Below are positions 21,110 through 30,337 of a stretch of 64,000 nt of DNA, piece by piece (position 1 is the first letter of the stretch; every line of letters begins with the position of its first letter). The position numbers and the translations under genes were made by a program. The notes under the pieces are model-generated. The model was not told the origin of the DNA. It was given only the letters and a program-made list of their open reading frames with translations, and made no database searches. Source of the DNA: Cycloclasticus sp. (GTDB taxonomy: Bacteria; Pseudomonadota; Gammaproteobacteria; Methylococcales; Cycloclasticaceae); NCBI GenBank assembly GCA_002700385.1, contig PADC01000008.1:164485-228484 (forward strand), given 5' to 3'.

Positions 21110-21939
21110 GCGTAGAAAAGGAAACAATCACCACCAAGATCTGGTTTGAGGAAGAAGAGCCAGACAACCCTTTTGCCGCTAAAACCAGCTATTGTTCTGG
21201 TTATGACGTCTACGGTGAACTCTTGGGAAAAATATCCTGGTCTGAATATATCTATTTGCTCTTTAAATTAGAAAAACCTCAACCTTGGCAGTCTAAATTA
21301 TTAGAAGCTATCGCCATCGCTATTGCCAATCCAGGCCCCCGTGATTTAAGTGTACGTGGTGCAATGAATGGTGGTGTGGGCGGTTCGACTGCCGCCTCTT
21401 GTTTAATGGCAGCCCTCGCCCCAGGCGCCGGTAAAAATGGGGGTGCTAGAGAAGTTTATCAAGTAATGCGTTTATGGCAACAATGTGAATTTGATTTACC
21501 ACTGTGGCAACAAAACCTATCCAACTATCAAGATGAAGAAGATGTTGAAGTTTGGCCAGCCAGTGAACACCCCCCAGGTTTTGACCCATATGGAGCGAGT
21601 TGTGCCACACCCATTTTACAAACTTTAAATCACTTAACGACTATTTGCTCAGATGGAGCTCTCGCTTACTTATCAAACAACCGAAAGGAATTTGAGCAAG
21701 CTGCTGATTGCCCGTTAGGTATGACAGGTGTCATAGGGGCAGCATTTACCGATTTAAATTTTACTGATGAACAAGCAGAAATGCTCTATCTATTGCTTCG
21801 CCTTCCCGGTGCAGCTGTACATTCACTAGAACAAAAAAAACTGGGCTGGCGAAAATACCCATTTTTTGGAAATAGTTTACAAGTTACAAATGACCCTGGC
21901 TCTTTTAAACAGAAATCCAAATTGCAAGAAACATCATGA
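21106..21939 (+). CDS. Citrate-synthase-fold protein A (citryl-CoA lyase-like)
   Basis: The 277-residue protein resembles short citrate synthase / citryl-CoA lyase proteins. Landmarks are VYGELLGKISWSEYIYLLFK, ANPGPRDLSVRGAMNGGVGG, and a C-terminal LRLPGAAVHSLEQKKLGWRK. By eye, positions that are His in classical citrate synthase are Asn111 (GAGKNGGAR) and Pro161 (PPGFDPYG), and the catalytic Asp position is Thr207 (GMTGVIGAA). These alignments are manual and may shift by a residue. The start at 21106 is chosen because it overlaps the upstream stop as ATGA; an 87-base upstream extension of the frame lies wholly inside the ThDP gene. It ends in an ATGA overlap with the second paralogue, suggesting a stoichiometric complex. 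Confidence 0.75.
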   Translation: MSVEKETITTKIWFEEEEPDNPFAAKTSYCSGYDVYGELLGKISWSEYIYLLFKLEKPQPWQSKLLEAIAIAIANPGPRDLSVRGAMNGGVGGSTAASCLMAALAPGAGKNGGAREVYQVMRLWQQCEFDLPLWQQNLSNYQDEEDVEVWPASEHPPGFDPYGASCATPILQTLNHLTTICSDGALAYLSNNRKEFEQAADCPLGMTGVIGAAFTDLNFTDEQAEMLYLLLRLPGAAVHSLEQKKLGWRKYPFFGNSLQVTNDPGSFKQKSKLQETS

Positions 21940-22736
21940 GTAGAAATCAAATACTAGAACTAGCCGAGGATAATTGGCAAACAGAAATGGGAGCAGCATT
22001 TCCAGGCGAACGCGTAGTCTTTAGAGGAAAAGATTTATTTGAAGAACTAGGGGACTTAACTTGGTTTCAATACCTTATGTTTGGAATTACTGGAAAAAAA
22101 TTCTCTAACAATGAAATTGCATTAATCGAAGCCATCTGGTCATTAACCGTAAGTTATCCGGATCCAAGGTTATGGAACAACAGAGTTGCTGCTTTAGCAG
22201 GCACCGCAAATTCAACGGGCATACTAGGCACATCCGCTGCGATTGCATGCTCTGAAGCGAGTATTTATGGCAATCAAATAAATATACAGTCCATTGATTT
22301 TATTAAGCGAGCAACGATTCATGAACTATCTGAAAAGCCATTACTTGACTTAATTAAAAATGAATTGAAACAAAAACGCATCATCCCAGGTTATGGGCGC
22401 CCTATCGTTCAACATGATGAACGAAGACAGCCACTAATAAACAAAGCTACGCAGCTAAATTTAGCTAGCGGCAATCACTTTAAAACAGCCATCAAAATAG
22501 ACGAACTATTACAAACAACAAAATACCGTATGCAGATTAACGCCAGTGGGTTGGCTGCGGCGTTAATGGCCGACATTGGTTTAAGTAATAGAGAACATTA
22601 CTATTGTTCACTATTAGCCTTTTCTGCGGGAATCATCCCTTGCCATATTGATGCATCAGAACATAAAGAAGGCACCTTTTTTCCTTTACAATGTAACAGG
22701 ATAAATTACACAGGGAACGAAAAAAGACACTGGTAA
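21936..22736 (+). CDS. Citrate-synthase-fold protein B (citryl-CoA lyase-like)
   Basis: The 266-residue protein is a diverged paralogue of its upstream neighbour. Landmarks are VVFRGKDLFEELGDLTWFQY, SYPDPRLWNNRVAALAGTAN, and PGYGRPIVQHDERRQPL. The last corresponds to the PGFGHRVY loop of citrate synthase, with Arg155 where the catalytic His would be; Asn202 (MQINASG) stands where the catalytic Asp is expected. The segment PLQCNRINYTG resembles the RPRxxYTG end of the family. It overlaps the preceding gene by four bases. A heteromeric enzyme or a regulatory pseudo-enzyme are both possible. Confidence 0.7.
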   Translation: MSRNQILELAEDNWQTEMGAAFPGERVVFRGKDLFEELGDLTWFQYLMFGITGKKFSNNEIALIEAIWSLTVSYPDPRLWNNRVAALAGTANSTGILGTSAAIACSEASIYGNQINIQSIDFIKRATIHELSEKPLLDLIKNELKQKRIIPGYGRPIVQHDERRQPLINKATQLNLASGNHFKTAIKIDELLQTTKYRMQINASGLAAALMADIGLSNREHYYCSLLAFSAGIIPCHIDASEHKEGTFFPLQCNRINYTGNEKRHW

Positions 22737-22787
22737 TTTTGAAAATCACAACTAAGCTTAACTGTACTAATAAAAAGGTATAGCTTA

Positions 22788-24860
22788 ATGATGAAAAAAT
22801 CTATAACTTGGTTGCTAATTACTCTCATAAACTTAATTTTCAATAACGCACAAGCATTCGATGAAGAAGCTTTAATGGATGCATATGGTGGCGAAGAATT
22901 TTTATACATTGCCACAGGCAGAAAACAAACTGTTTCTCAAGCGCCGGCCGTTGCCAGTATAATTTCTGCTAAAACTATTCGTCAGATAGGCGCTCGTGAT
23001 ATCGATGAAGTATTAGAAACCATACCAGGCTTACACGTTTCCTACGCCGCTGGGGGATACAACCCTATTTATCAAATACGCGGTATTTCATCTAGCACCA
23101 ACCCTCAGGTTCTCATGCTAATAAATGGCATCCCCATTACAAATATTTTTGCTGGTAACAGGTCACAAGCATGGGCTGGTATGCCGGTTGAGAATATTTC
23201 AAGAATCGAAGTCATCCGTGGCCCTGGCTCTGCCTTGTATGGCGCCGATGCCTTTGCTGGCACCATTAACATCATCACTAAAAACGCCAGTGAAATTAAT
23301 GGGCTCGAGGTTGGTGTGTCGGCCGGCAGTTTTGATGAATATCGCGGCTGGTTACAGTATGGCAGCACCGTGGCGGGTTGGGAGACGGCTTTTTCTGCAC
23401 AGGTTTTAGATACCCACGGCCAGCATGAAAAAGTGGATCGCGACTTCCAATCAGGCCTTGACTCCCTATTAGGCACCTCGGCCTCTTTAGCGCCCGGTAG
23501 CATCAGCTTGGGTCGTCAATCACTGGACACACGACTTGATCTCTCTAAAGAAAAATGGCAAATCCGTTTGGGTTACCAAGGGAGACGACACGGCAAAACT
23601 GGTGCCGGGTTATTTCAAGCCTTAGACCCTGTTGGAGAAGCGAATGCTGATCGTTACAATGCGGATATTACATACCATAATCAAAGTTTTACTGAGCACT
23701 GGGACTTTAAAGCACAATACAGCTTTTTCAACTCAATAACCGAATCCGATTTAGTACTGCTGCCACCGGGCACAAACATAACCGGGCTTCCAGCTCATAC
23801 GTTTCCTAATGGTGTAATCGCTAAACCCGATGTGCATGAACGCCATAACCGTATTGACCTGTCAATGTTCTACACCGGTTTACAGCATCATGATATTCGA
23901 ATAGGCGCTGGCTTCCACCATCAAGACCAATACAAAATAGAAGAAAAGAAAAACTATTTAGCAGTTGGGCCTGCTTTAATTCCTCTGGGAGCTGTTATTG
24001 ATGTTACTGACACCGCGCCGTTTAACCAGGAAGAAACCCGGAAGATTTATTATGCTTTTGCCCAAGATGCATGGGATTTTGCGCCTGATTGGACACTAAC
24101 CGCTGGCTTACGTTACGACCATTATTCAGATTTCGGAGACACCCTTAACCCTCGTCTCGCCCTCGTCTGGCAAACCAGTTATCGATTAACCAGCAAACTT
24201 TTATATGGACGCTCTTTCCGCGCCCCCTCCTTTGCTGAACAGTTTAACATTAACAACCCCGTTGCCTTGGGCAACCCTGATTTGGACCCAGAAATTATTG
24301 ATACATACGAAATGGCTTTTAGTTATACCGCCACTGACAATTTGAAGCTCAGTATGAATCTTTTCTACTACCAAATGAAAGATATTATCCGATTCAATCC
24401 GACAACAGCAAATAACACCGGCAAACAAACCGGTCATGGCCTTGAGGCGGAAATCAACTGGAAAGCAACCGACAAATGGTCAGTCTACGCTAATTACGCT
24501 TATCAATCGTCCGAAGACAAGGATACCGACAGTGAGGTTGCTGATGTTCCTCAACAGCAAATCTACTTGCGAACTCATTATGAGCTGACGTCCATTTGGT
24601 CCATCAATTCGCAACTTAATCATGTTCGCGACAGAAAACGCGCCTCAACAGACCTACGTTCAGCGATTGACGATTATACCGTTGTTGATTTAACGCTTCG
24701 CGCAAAAGAATTTGCGCCAGGATTTGAATTTGCCCTATCTGCCAGGAACTTATTTGATGAATCTGTTAAAGAACCGTCCTTAGCGCCGGGCGCCATACCC
24801 AACGATTTACCTTTAGCAGGCAGGGGAGTATTTGTGGAATTAAGGAAATCTTTCCACTAG
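22788..24860 (+). CDS. TonB-dependent outer-membrane receptor
   Basis: The 690-residue protein has a signal peptide (first ~23 residues, ending NNAQA) and a plug domain (residues ~45-170: APAVASIISAKTIRQIGARD, VLETIPGLHV, RIEVIRGPGSALYGADAFAG, INIITK). A beta barrel follows, with FRAPSFAEQFN and NPDLDPEIIDTYEMAFSY, closing with an aromatic C-terminal strand (GRGVFVELRKSFH). Such receptors take up siderophores, vitamin B12, haem or other large ligands. It starts 51 bases after the citrate-synthase-like pair and lies 22 bases before a binding-protein gene. The ligand cannot be read from sequence. Confidence 0.92.
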   Translation: MMKKSITWLLITLINLIFNNAQAFDEEALMDAYGGEEFLYIATGRKQTVSQAPAVASIISAKTIRQIGARDIDEVLETIPGLHVSYAAGGYNPIYQIRGISSSTNPQVLMLINGIPITNIFAGNRSQAWAGMPVENISRIEVIRGPGSALYGADAFAGTINIITKNASEINGLEVGVSAGSFDEYRGWLQYGSTVAGWETAFSAQVLDTHGQHEKVDRDFQSGLDSLLGTSASLAPGSISLGRQSLDTRLDLSKEKWQIRLGYQGRRHGKTGAGLFQALDPVGEANADRYNADITYHNQSFTEHWDFKAQYSFFNSITESDLVLLPPGTNITGLPAHTFPNGVIAKPDVHERHNRIDLSMFYTGLQHHDIRIGAGFHHQDQYKIEEKKNYLAVGPALIPLGAVIDVTDTAPFNQEETRKIYYAFAQDAWDFAPDWTLTAGLRYDHYSDFGDTLNPRLALVWQTSYRLTSKLLYGRSFRAPSFAEQFNINNPVALGNPDLDPEIIDTYEMAFSYTATDNLKLSMNLFYYQMKDIIRFNPTTANNTGKQTGHGLEAEINWKATDKWSVYANYAYQSSEDKDTDSEVADVPQQQIYLRTHYELTSIWSINSQLNHVRDRKRASTDLRSAIDDYTVVDLTLRAKEFAPGFEFALSARNLFDESVKEPSLAPGAIPNDLPLAGRGVFVELRKSFH

Positions 24861-24882
24861 CCCAGCCGTATAATACTTAAGT

Positions 24883-25887
24883 ATGCCAAACCAATTGATA
24901 ATCATGGATGATCATAATCAAAATGCGTTCTTTAAAAAAATACATAGTGCTGTTTTACTTTCAATTCTATTTTGTGCAAGCCTTTTTTTGGGGCATACAG
25001 CACAAGCTAGCACCACCTTCAACGTGACTGTTTTTTACCCTGATGTTAGAAAACCATACAGCATGATTTTTGAAACGATTACCAATGGCATTAAAGAGCA
25101 CCCTGAAATAAACCTTAGCGTTCAACGAATCAGCAAAACGACGACAGAGGCCGAGATTCTAAAGTCCCTCCAACAAAAAAACCCAAATGCAGTCATTATG
25201 CTGGGTGGAGGTTTTAAATCCCTACAAGAAAAACTAAATGCCTCCTTTAAAACACTTTATGGCGCTGCTTTTTTTTCCAGCCAGGATATAGAAAAAGGGA
25301 TCATGGGGGTCTCAATGGATCCAGCTCCTTCCCTGCTTTTTAAAGAGTTAAAAAAGTTGCACCCTAACATCAAGAGAGTTCACGTAGTTTTTGAACCTAA
25401 TGCTAATGGTTGGTTAATCGAAAAAGCGCAACAAAGCACCAAAGAACAAGGAATTACACTAATACCGCACCAGGCAACCAATGTAAAACAAGCCGCGTTA
25501 ATTTATAAAGAAATCGCTCAAAATAATCAGCACGATGAAAGTGCCTTATGGCTTCTCCATCATGACCCGACATTAGACAGCAAAAGTCTGTTACCCAGAA
25601 TCCTGGTTGATGCATGGAAATATAAGCAGGTGGTCATCTCAAGTAATCCGGCGCATGTACGCCGAGGCGCACTGTTTTCATTACTCCCTGACAATCAGCA
25701 GATTGGAAAAGATCTTGCGGATATGACCGTCAATATCTTAAATGGGCAAACTGCCAACATGGAGCCGATGAAGTCTTCGTTAGTTGTCGCTAACCTTAGA
25801 ACAGCCAAACATTTATCTAACTTCCTGATGTTAAAACAAAAAAAGAATTTTGCGCTAACCTATCCGAAGGGCGGGTCATATGATTAA
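24883..25887 (+). CDS. Periplasmic substrate-binding protein (ABC_sub_bind type), no permease
   Basis: The 334-residue protein has a signal peptide (hydrophobic LLSILFCASLFLGHTAQA, residues ~24-42) and a two-lobed periplasmic binding fold. Typical segments are FYPDVRKPYSMIFETITNGI, MLGGGFKSLQE, VSMDPAPSLLFKELKKLHPN and VVFEPNANGWLIEKAQQSTK. No ABC permease or ATPase gene is adjacent. It overlaps the sensor kinase gene by eight bases, so it more likely presents a ligand to that kinase than feeds a transporter. An alternative ATG at 24904 is possible. Confidence 0.8.
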   Translation: MPNQLIIMDDHNQNAFFKKIHSAVLLSILFCASLFLGHTAQASTTFNVTVFYPDVRKPYSMIFETITNGIKEHPEINLSVQRISKTTTEAEILKSLQQKNPNAVIMLGGGFKSLQEKLNASFKTLYGAAFFSSQDIEKGIMGVSMDPAPSLLFKELKKLHPNIKRVHVVFEPNANGWLIEKAQQSTKEQGITLIPHQATNVKQAALIYKEIAQNNQHDESALWLLHHDPTLDSKSLLPRILVDAWKYKQVVISSNPAHVRRGALFSLLPDNQQIGKDLADMTVNILNGQTANMEPMKSSLVVANLRTAKHLSNFLMLKQKKNFALTYPKGGSYD

Positions 25888-28800
25888 CAAACTGCACGTA
25901 TTTTTAACAAAATACAGTTTTAAAAACCTGTTAGCTACGACCTATGTCATTGGTATTTCGTTATTAATAGCGATTGCCACCTTGATCACCTCAAATTTAT
26001 CAACAAGGAGCGTGCATGAGAGCCTGAATAAAACAGGCGCTCAACTGATCGAATCATTTTCTGATAATAGCCGTATTGCACTCCTTTACCAAAGTAGAGA
26101 CGAAGCTAAATTGGTCACAGAGTCGATCTTATCCTTTCCGGATGTAACCGCTGCTGGCATTTATAACCCCCAAATGCAGCCCATCTATCAAACCACCGAT
26201 CAACTGGGAAAAAATACGATCAATTTGCCTGATAGCACCACTGTATTGGATTATGAAAATGAATTGGAGTGGTCATATACAGCGCCGGTTTTTAGTACTC
26301 AAGATGATGAAGCCTTCCTTTATTCTGTTGAAAAGTTTAAACCAGAACTGCTTGGTTATGTCCGTCTAACAGTCAGCAAAGGGGTCCTGAGCACACTGGA
26401 AAGAAATTTTTACAAATACAATTTAATTGTCATTGGCATCCTGGCCTTACTGTTACTCTGGGCTCTGTTAATCGTCACAAAACGTATCACCAAACCGATA
26501 GATAATCTTGCAGAGCACATGCTAGAAGCCACAAAAGGCAAATTAATCAAGACAAAAAGCATTGGAACGACGCGAGATATCATTAAAATGGAACATGCCT
26601 TTAGTGACATGATGCAAATTCTCGACAATCGTGAAAAAGAATTGATCACTACGCGTGATCTTGCAGTTGAAGCCGCTAAGGTTAAAAGTGAATTTGCTGC
26701 CAATGTCAGTCATGAGCTCAGAACACCACTAAATGGCATCTCGGGCATGTTAGAACTGCTTTCTGAGATGGACCTTGATGCGCAACAACAGGAATATTTA
26801 AGAGTCGCCTCTACCAGTGCTGCATCCTTATTAGAACTCATTGACGATGTTTTAGATTTTTCTAAATATGATAGCAATGACATTTCATTGCACCATGAAT
26901 CATTCAACTTAAGAAACACCTTGGAAAACACCATCACCCTTCTAAGTACGCAAGCCCACAAAAAAAATCTTTCTATCGCATACTTCCTGGGTAACGACAT
27001 CCCATGCCACATCATTGCCGATGAATTACGACTTCAGCAGATACTACAAAACTTATTGGGCAATGCTTTAAAATTCACACCGACTGGCGAAGTGATTATT
27101 AACACATCAATGGTTAAATTAGATGGACAATCAGTCACCTTACTATTTGAAGTAAAAGACACTGGGGTTGGCATCCCTGAAGAGGCACAAAGCAAAATTT
27201 TTAACGCCTTTTCGCAAGCGGACAATTCAACCACAAGAGAATTTGGCGGAACCGGTTTAGGGCTCGCTATCGCACAACAATTGGTCACCATGTTCGATGG
27301 AGAAATAGGTGTTAATAGCAAAGTTGGTGAAGGCAGTACGTTTTGGTTTACTGCAAATTTTACCATCGACAGTCAAATTGAACATCCTCAACCTTCTCCC
27401 GATTCTAAACACCTGAACATTTTATATGTCGGTGATGATGACTTATCTACCCGATTTATAAAACAGCAACTCCAAGCATTATCTTACTTTGCTGATTATG
27501 TTACCAACGCCCCGAGCGCCATTAGAAAATTACGCAACCACAAAACACTCAATAGGCCCTATGATTTTATTTTAGTCGACACACTCCAGTCGATGATAGA
27601 TCAGCGCAACTTAATCCATATGGTCAATAATGATGAAACAATCAACAAAACAAAAGTTATAGCTTTGGTTGATAATGGCTCCAACAGCCTTAATTTAAAT
27701 TCTGAAGGATTAAACATTTTTCAGTACATAAATAAGCCGGTTATGCTGAACGACTTGACCCTCAAATTAAACCTGCCTTCAGATACAGCCATACAACAAT
27801 CAACTGAGCAAGATGAACAGCTTCCTCACTATGAAGGTAAAAATATTCTAGTCGTTGAGGACAACAAAGCTAACCAAATCGTTGCCAAAGCGATGCTGGA
27901 AAAATTTAAATGCACTATAACCCTTGCCAATAATGGCGTCGAAGCGTTAAAAACCTTTTCATCGCAATCATTCGATCTCATTTTTATGGACTGTCAAATG
28001 CCTGAAATGGATGGATATGAGGCCACATTTCAAATTCGAGAGTTAGAAAATAAAACTGTTCACACACCCATTATTGCATTAACAGCAAATAAACAGCTTT
28101 CAGACCGCGAACAATGTATAGCTGCAGGTATGGATGACTTTATGTCAAAGCCATTAACTCTGAATACATTAAAAAATGCGCTGGAAAAGTGGCTCTCCAC
28201 CACACCCAAATCGGATCAGGACCCGGACTCAATAACCACCGTGCTCGATGAAATCAGCTATGCACAATTAAAAGAAAACCTGGGAAGCAGATTTAATGAT
28301 GTATTGGATGCTTTTGTTCAACAAATGCCTGATGATTTGTCTCAACTCACAGCTGACGTCGCTCAAGCCAACCTTGTTTCAATCAACAAAACCCTCCATA
28401 CAATAAGAAGTAGCGCGTCCAATGTTGGCGCGCTACGACTTTATCAAGCATGCGAGACTATGGAAAAAACGTTTGATAATAAGGAAGCTAATGCCCTGTC
28501 TATTCAGCTTAAAATAATTTTATTTGAGGCTGAATTAGCAATTAAAGAAGTCAGCTCTAGAAAAAACCAACCTTCTTCAACGTTACCCGCAGCTATACAA
28601 ACAGAGTATCAATCAAAAATATTATTAATTAATAGCAGTAAAACCGTCAGGCTCGACATAAAATCGACGTTGGAATCTGCAGGACATCATGTAGATGAAG
28701 TGATAAACAGTCACCAAGGGGTGATGTACTGTGAACGTAATAAACCCGATATGGTTATCCTGGAACAGATGTTTTCTGGTGACAATAAAGAATTCGAAGA

Positions 28801-30310
28801 TACCTGCATCGCGTTAAAAAAGCATGATATTCCTTTTATCGTGACCTCTAATACCGAGAGCGAAACATCAATTAATAATGCCTTTACTTCCGGTGCAGTC
28901 GACTATTTTTCAACTCCATTAAACTTTCCACTTTTTACACAGCGAATTAATAAACTGATCGCAGCCAAAGTAGCGGAAAATAAAATCTTTGACTTAGCAC
29001 ATAAAGACCATTTGACCGGTCTAATGAACCGTTCTTTATTTACCAAAAAGGTCTCTGATTATTTAACACAACACGAACGAGACGGAAAATTATTCGCCCT
29101 CATTTTCCTTGATTTAGATCGATTTAAACTGGTCAATGACTCATACGGCCATGAAGCCGGCGATTTATTACTTAAAATTGTTGCCGAGCGCCTTTCAAGA
29201 AGCGTTAGAGAAGTTGACATCATTTCCCGTTTTGGTGGTGATGAATTCGTGATTGGGCTGAGCGATATAAAATCACACAAAATTATAGAAAAACTAGCGC
29301 AAAAAATTCAAAATAATTTATCCAGGCCCTTTGTCTTCCTTGGTAAAGAAATGCACGTTAATGCCAGTCTAGGTATTAGTGTATTCCCACAAAGTGGTAC
29401 CACCGTGAGTGATCTTGTAAAAAATGCCGATATCGCGATGTATTTATCTAAACAGTCAAAAACACCCTATGTGTTCTTTGATGATTCAATGGCTGAAAAT
29501 ATTAACAAACGCTTGACCATAGAAAATGAATTACGCAATGTTATTTTACGTAATGAATTAAACGTTTTTTATCAGCCGCAGTTCAGCCTATCAACCGGCA
29601 AATTAATCGGTATGGAAGCCTTAGTCAGATGGAAGCACCCTGAAAAAGGCTTAATCCCGCCAAATGATTTCATTGGTCTTGCTGAAGAAACCGGTCAAAT
29701 TCATATGATTGGAGAGTGGGTCTTACAAACTGCCTGTTTAACTTTAAAAAATTGGATTGATCGTGGTGCCAGCCCTATTAGAGTTGCAGTCAATCTGTCT
29801 AATCTCCAACTTGAAGATGAGGAGATCATCAATAAAATCTCCGCTACTTTAAACTCTACCCAACTACCGCACGAGCTGCTTGAACTAGAAATAACCGAGA
29901 GCGCGGTGATGAACAATGAACAGCTCGTCATCGATAAACTAGAAGTATTAAAAGACTTAGGCATCAAGCTGGCTATTGATGATTTTGGCACCGGTTATTC
30001 ATCGCTGAGCTATTTAAAGCGTTTACCGATCAATTTACTAAAAATTGACCGTTCTTTTGTCAATAATAGCCTTAGCAATAAAGCCGATGAAGATATTATA
30101 AAAACCATCATTGTGCTGGCTCACAGTATGGGCGTTGAAGTCATAGCCGAAGGGGTAGAAACTAAAGAACAAAGTACCTTATTAGAGGAACTTCATTGCG
30201 ATTATGTTCAAGGTTACTATTTTGGCAAGCCGATGCCCGCTGAAGAATTTGAGAAATTATTATTTCCGAAAGCAAATAATAACGTGTACCCAATCTCTTT
30301 GTTACAATAA
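25880..30310 (+). CDS. Hybrid sensor histidine kinase with REC, Hpt, GGDEF and EAL domains
   Basis: This 1476-residue membrane protein has TM1 (~14-36), a periplasmic sensor (~37-175), TM2 (~177-199), HAMP (~200-255) and HisKA with phospho-His 278 (SHELRTPLNG). HATPase is at ~385-495 (GTGLGLAIAQQ). A degenerate receiver lies at ~509-630, then a receiver with Asp704 (FMDCQMPEMDG). Hpt has His840 (LHTIRSSASNVGA), and a third receiver-like domain is at ~910-1030. GGDEF is intact at 1119-1123 with an RxxD I-site (REVD), and EAL begins at Glu1246. The EAL catalytic set appears complete (EALVRW, VNLSNLQL, LEITES, DDFGTGYSS, LLKIDRSFV, AEGVET). It probably turns a periplasmic signal from the overlapping binding protein into phosphotransfer and c-di-GMP change. 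Confidence 0.9.
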   Translation: MINKLHVFLTKYSFKNLLATTYVIGISLLIAIATLITSNLSTRSVHESLNKTGAQLIESFSDNSRIALLYQSRDEAKLVTESILSFPDVTAAGIYNPQMQPIYQTTDQLGKNTINLPDSTTVLDYENELEWSYTAPVFSTQDDEAFLYSVEKFKPELLGYVRLTVSKGVLSTLERNFYKYNLIVIGILALLLLWALLIVTKRITKPIDNLAEHMLEATKGKLIKTKSIGTTRDIIKMEHAFSDMMQILDNREKELITTRDLAVEAAKVKSEFAANVSHELRTPLNGISGMLELLSEMDLDAQQQEYLRVASTSAASLLELIDDVLDFSKYDSNDISLHHESFNLRNTLENTITLLSTQAHKKNLSIAYFLGNDIPCHIIADELRLQQILQNLLGNALKFTPTGEVIINTSMVKLDGQSVTLLFEVKDTGVGIPEEAQSKIFNAFSQADNSTTREFGGTGLGLAIAQQLVTMFDGEIGVNSKVGEGSTFWFTANFTIDSQIEHPQPSPDSKHLNILYVGDDDLSTRFIKQQLQALSYFADYVTNAPSAIRKLRNHKTLNRPYDFILVDTLQSMIDQRNLIHMVNNDETINKTKVIALVDNGSNSLNLNSEGLNIFQYINKPVMLNDLTLKLNLPSDTAIQQSTEQDEQLPHYEGKNILVVEDNKANQIVAKAMLEKFKCTITLANNGVEALKTFSSQSFDLIFMDCQMPEMDGYEATFQIRELENKTVHTPIIALTANKQLSDREQCIAAGMDDFMSKPLTLNTLKNALEKWLSTTPKSDQDPDSITTVLDEISYAQLKENLGSRFNDVLDAFVQQMPDDLSQLTADVAQANLVSINKTLHTIRSSASNVGALRLYQACETMEKTFDNKEANALSIQLKIILFEAELAIKEVSSRKNQPSSTLPAAIQTEYQSKILLINSSKTVRLDIKSTLESAGHHVDEVINSHQGVMYCERNKPDMVILEQMFSGDNKEFEDTCIALKKHDIPFIVTSNTESETSINNAFTSGAVDYFSTPLNFPLFTQRINKLIAAKVAENKIFDLAHKDHLTGLMNRSLFTKKVSDYLTQHERDGKLFALIFLDLDRFKLVNDSYGHEAGDLLLKIVAERLSRSVREVDIISRFGGDEFVIGLSDIKSHKIIEKLAQKIQNNLSRPFVFLGKEMHVNASLGISVFPQSGTTVSDLVKNADIAMYLSKQSKTPYVFFDDSMAENINKRLTIENELRNVILRNELNVFYQPQFSLSTGKLIGMEALVRWKHPEKGLIPPNDFIGLAEETGQIHMIGEWVLQTACLTLKNWIDRGASPIRVAVNLSNLQLEDEEIINKISATLNSTQLPHELLELEITESAVMNNEQLVIDKLEVLKDLGIKLAIDDFGTGYSSLSYLKRLPINLLKIDRSFVNNSLSNKADEDIIKTIIVLAHSMGVEVIAEGVETKEQSTLLEELHCDYVQGYYFGKPMPAEEFEKLLFPKANNNVYPISLLQ

Positions 30311-30337
30311 TTTCTTTTTAATCGACAAAATTTATTA

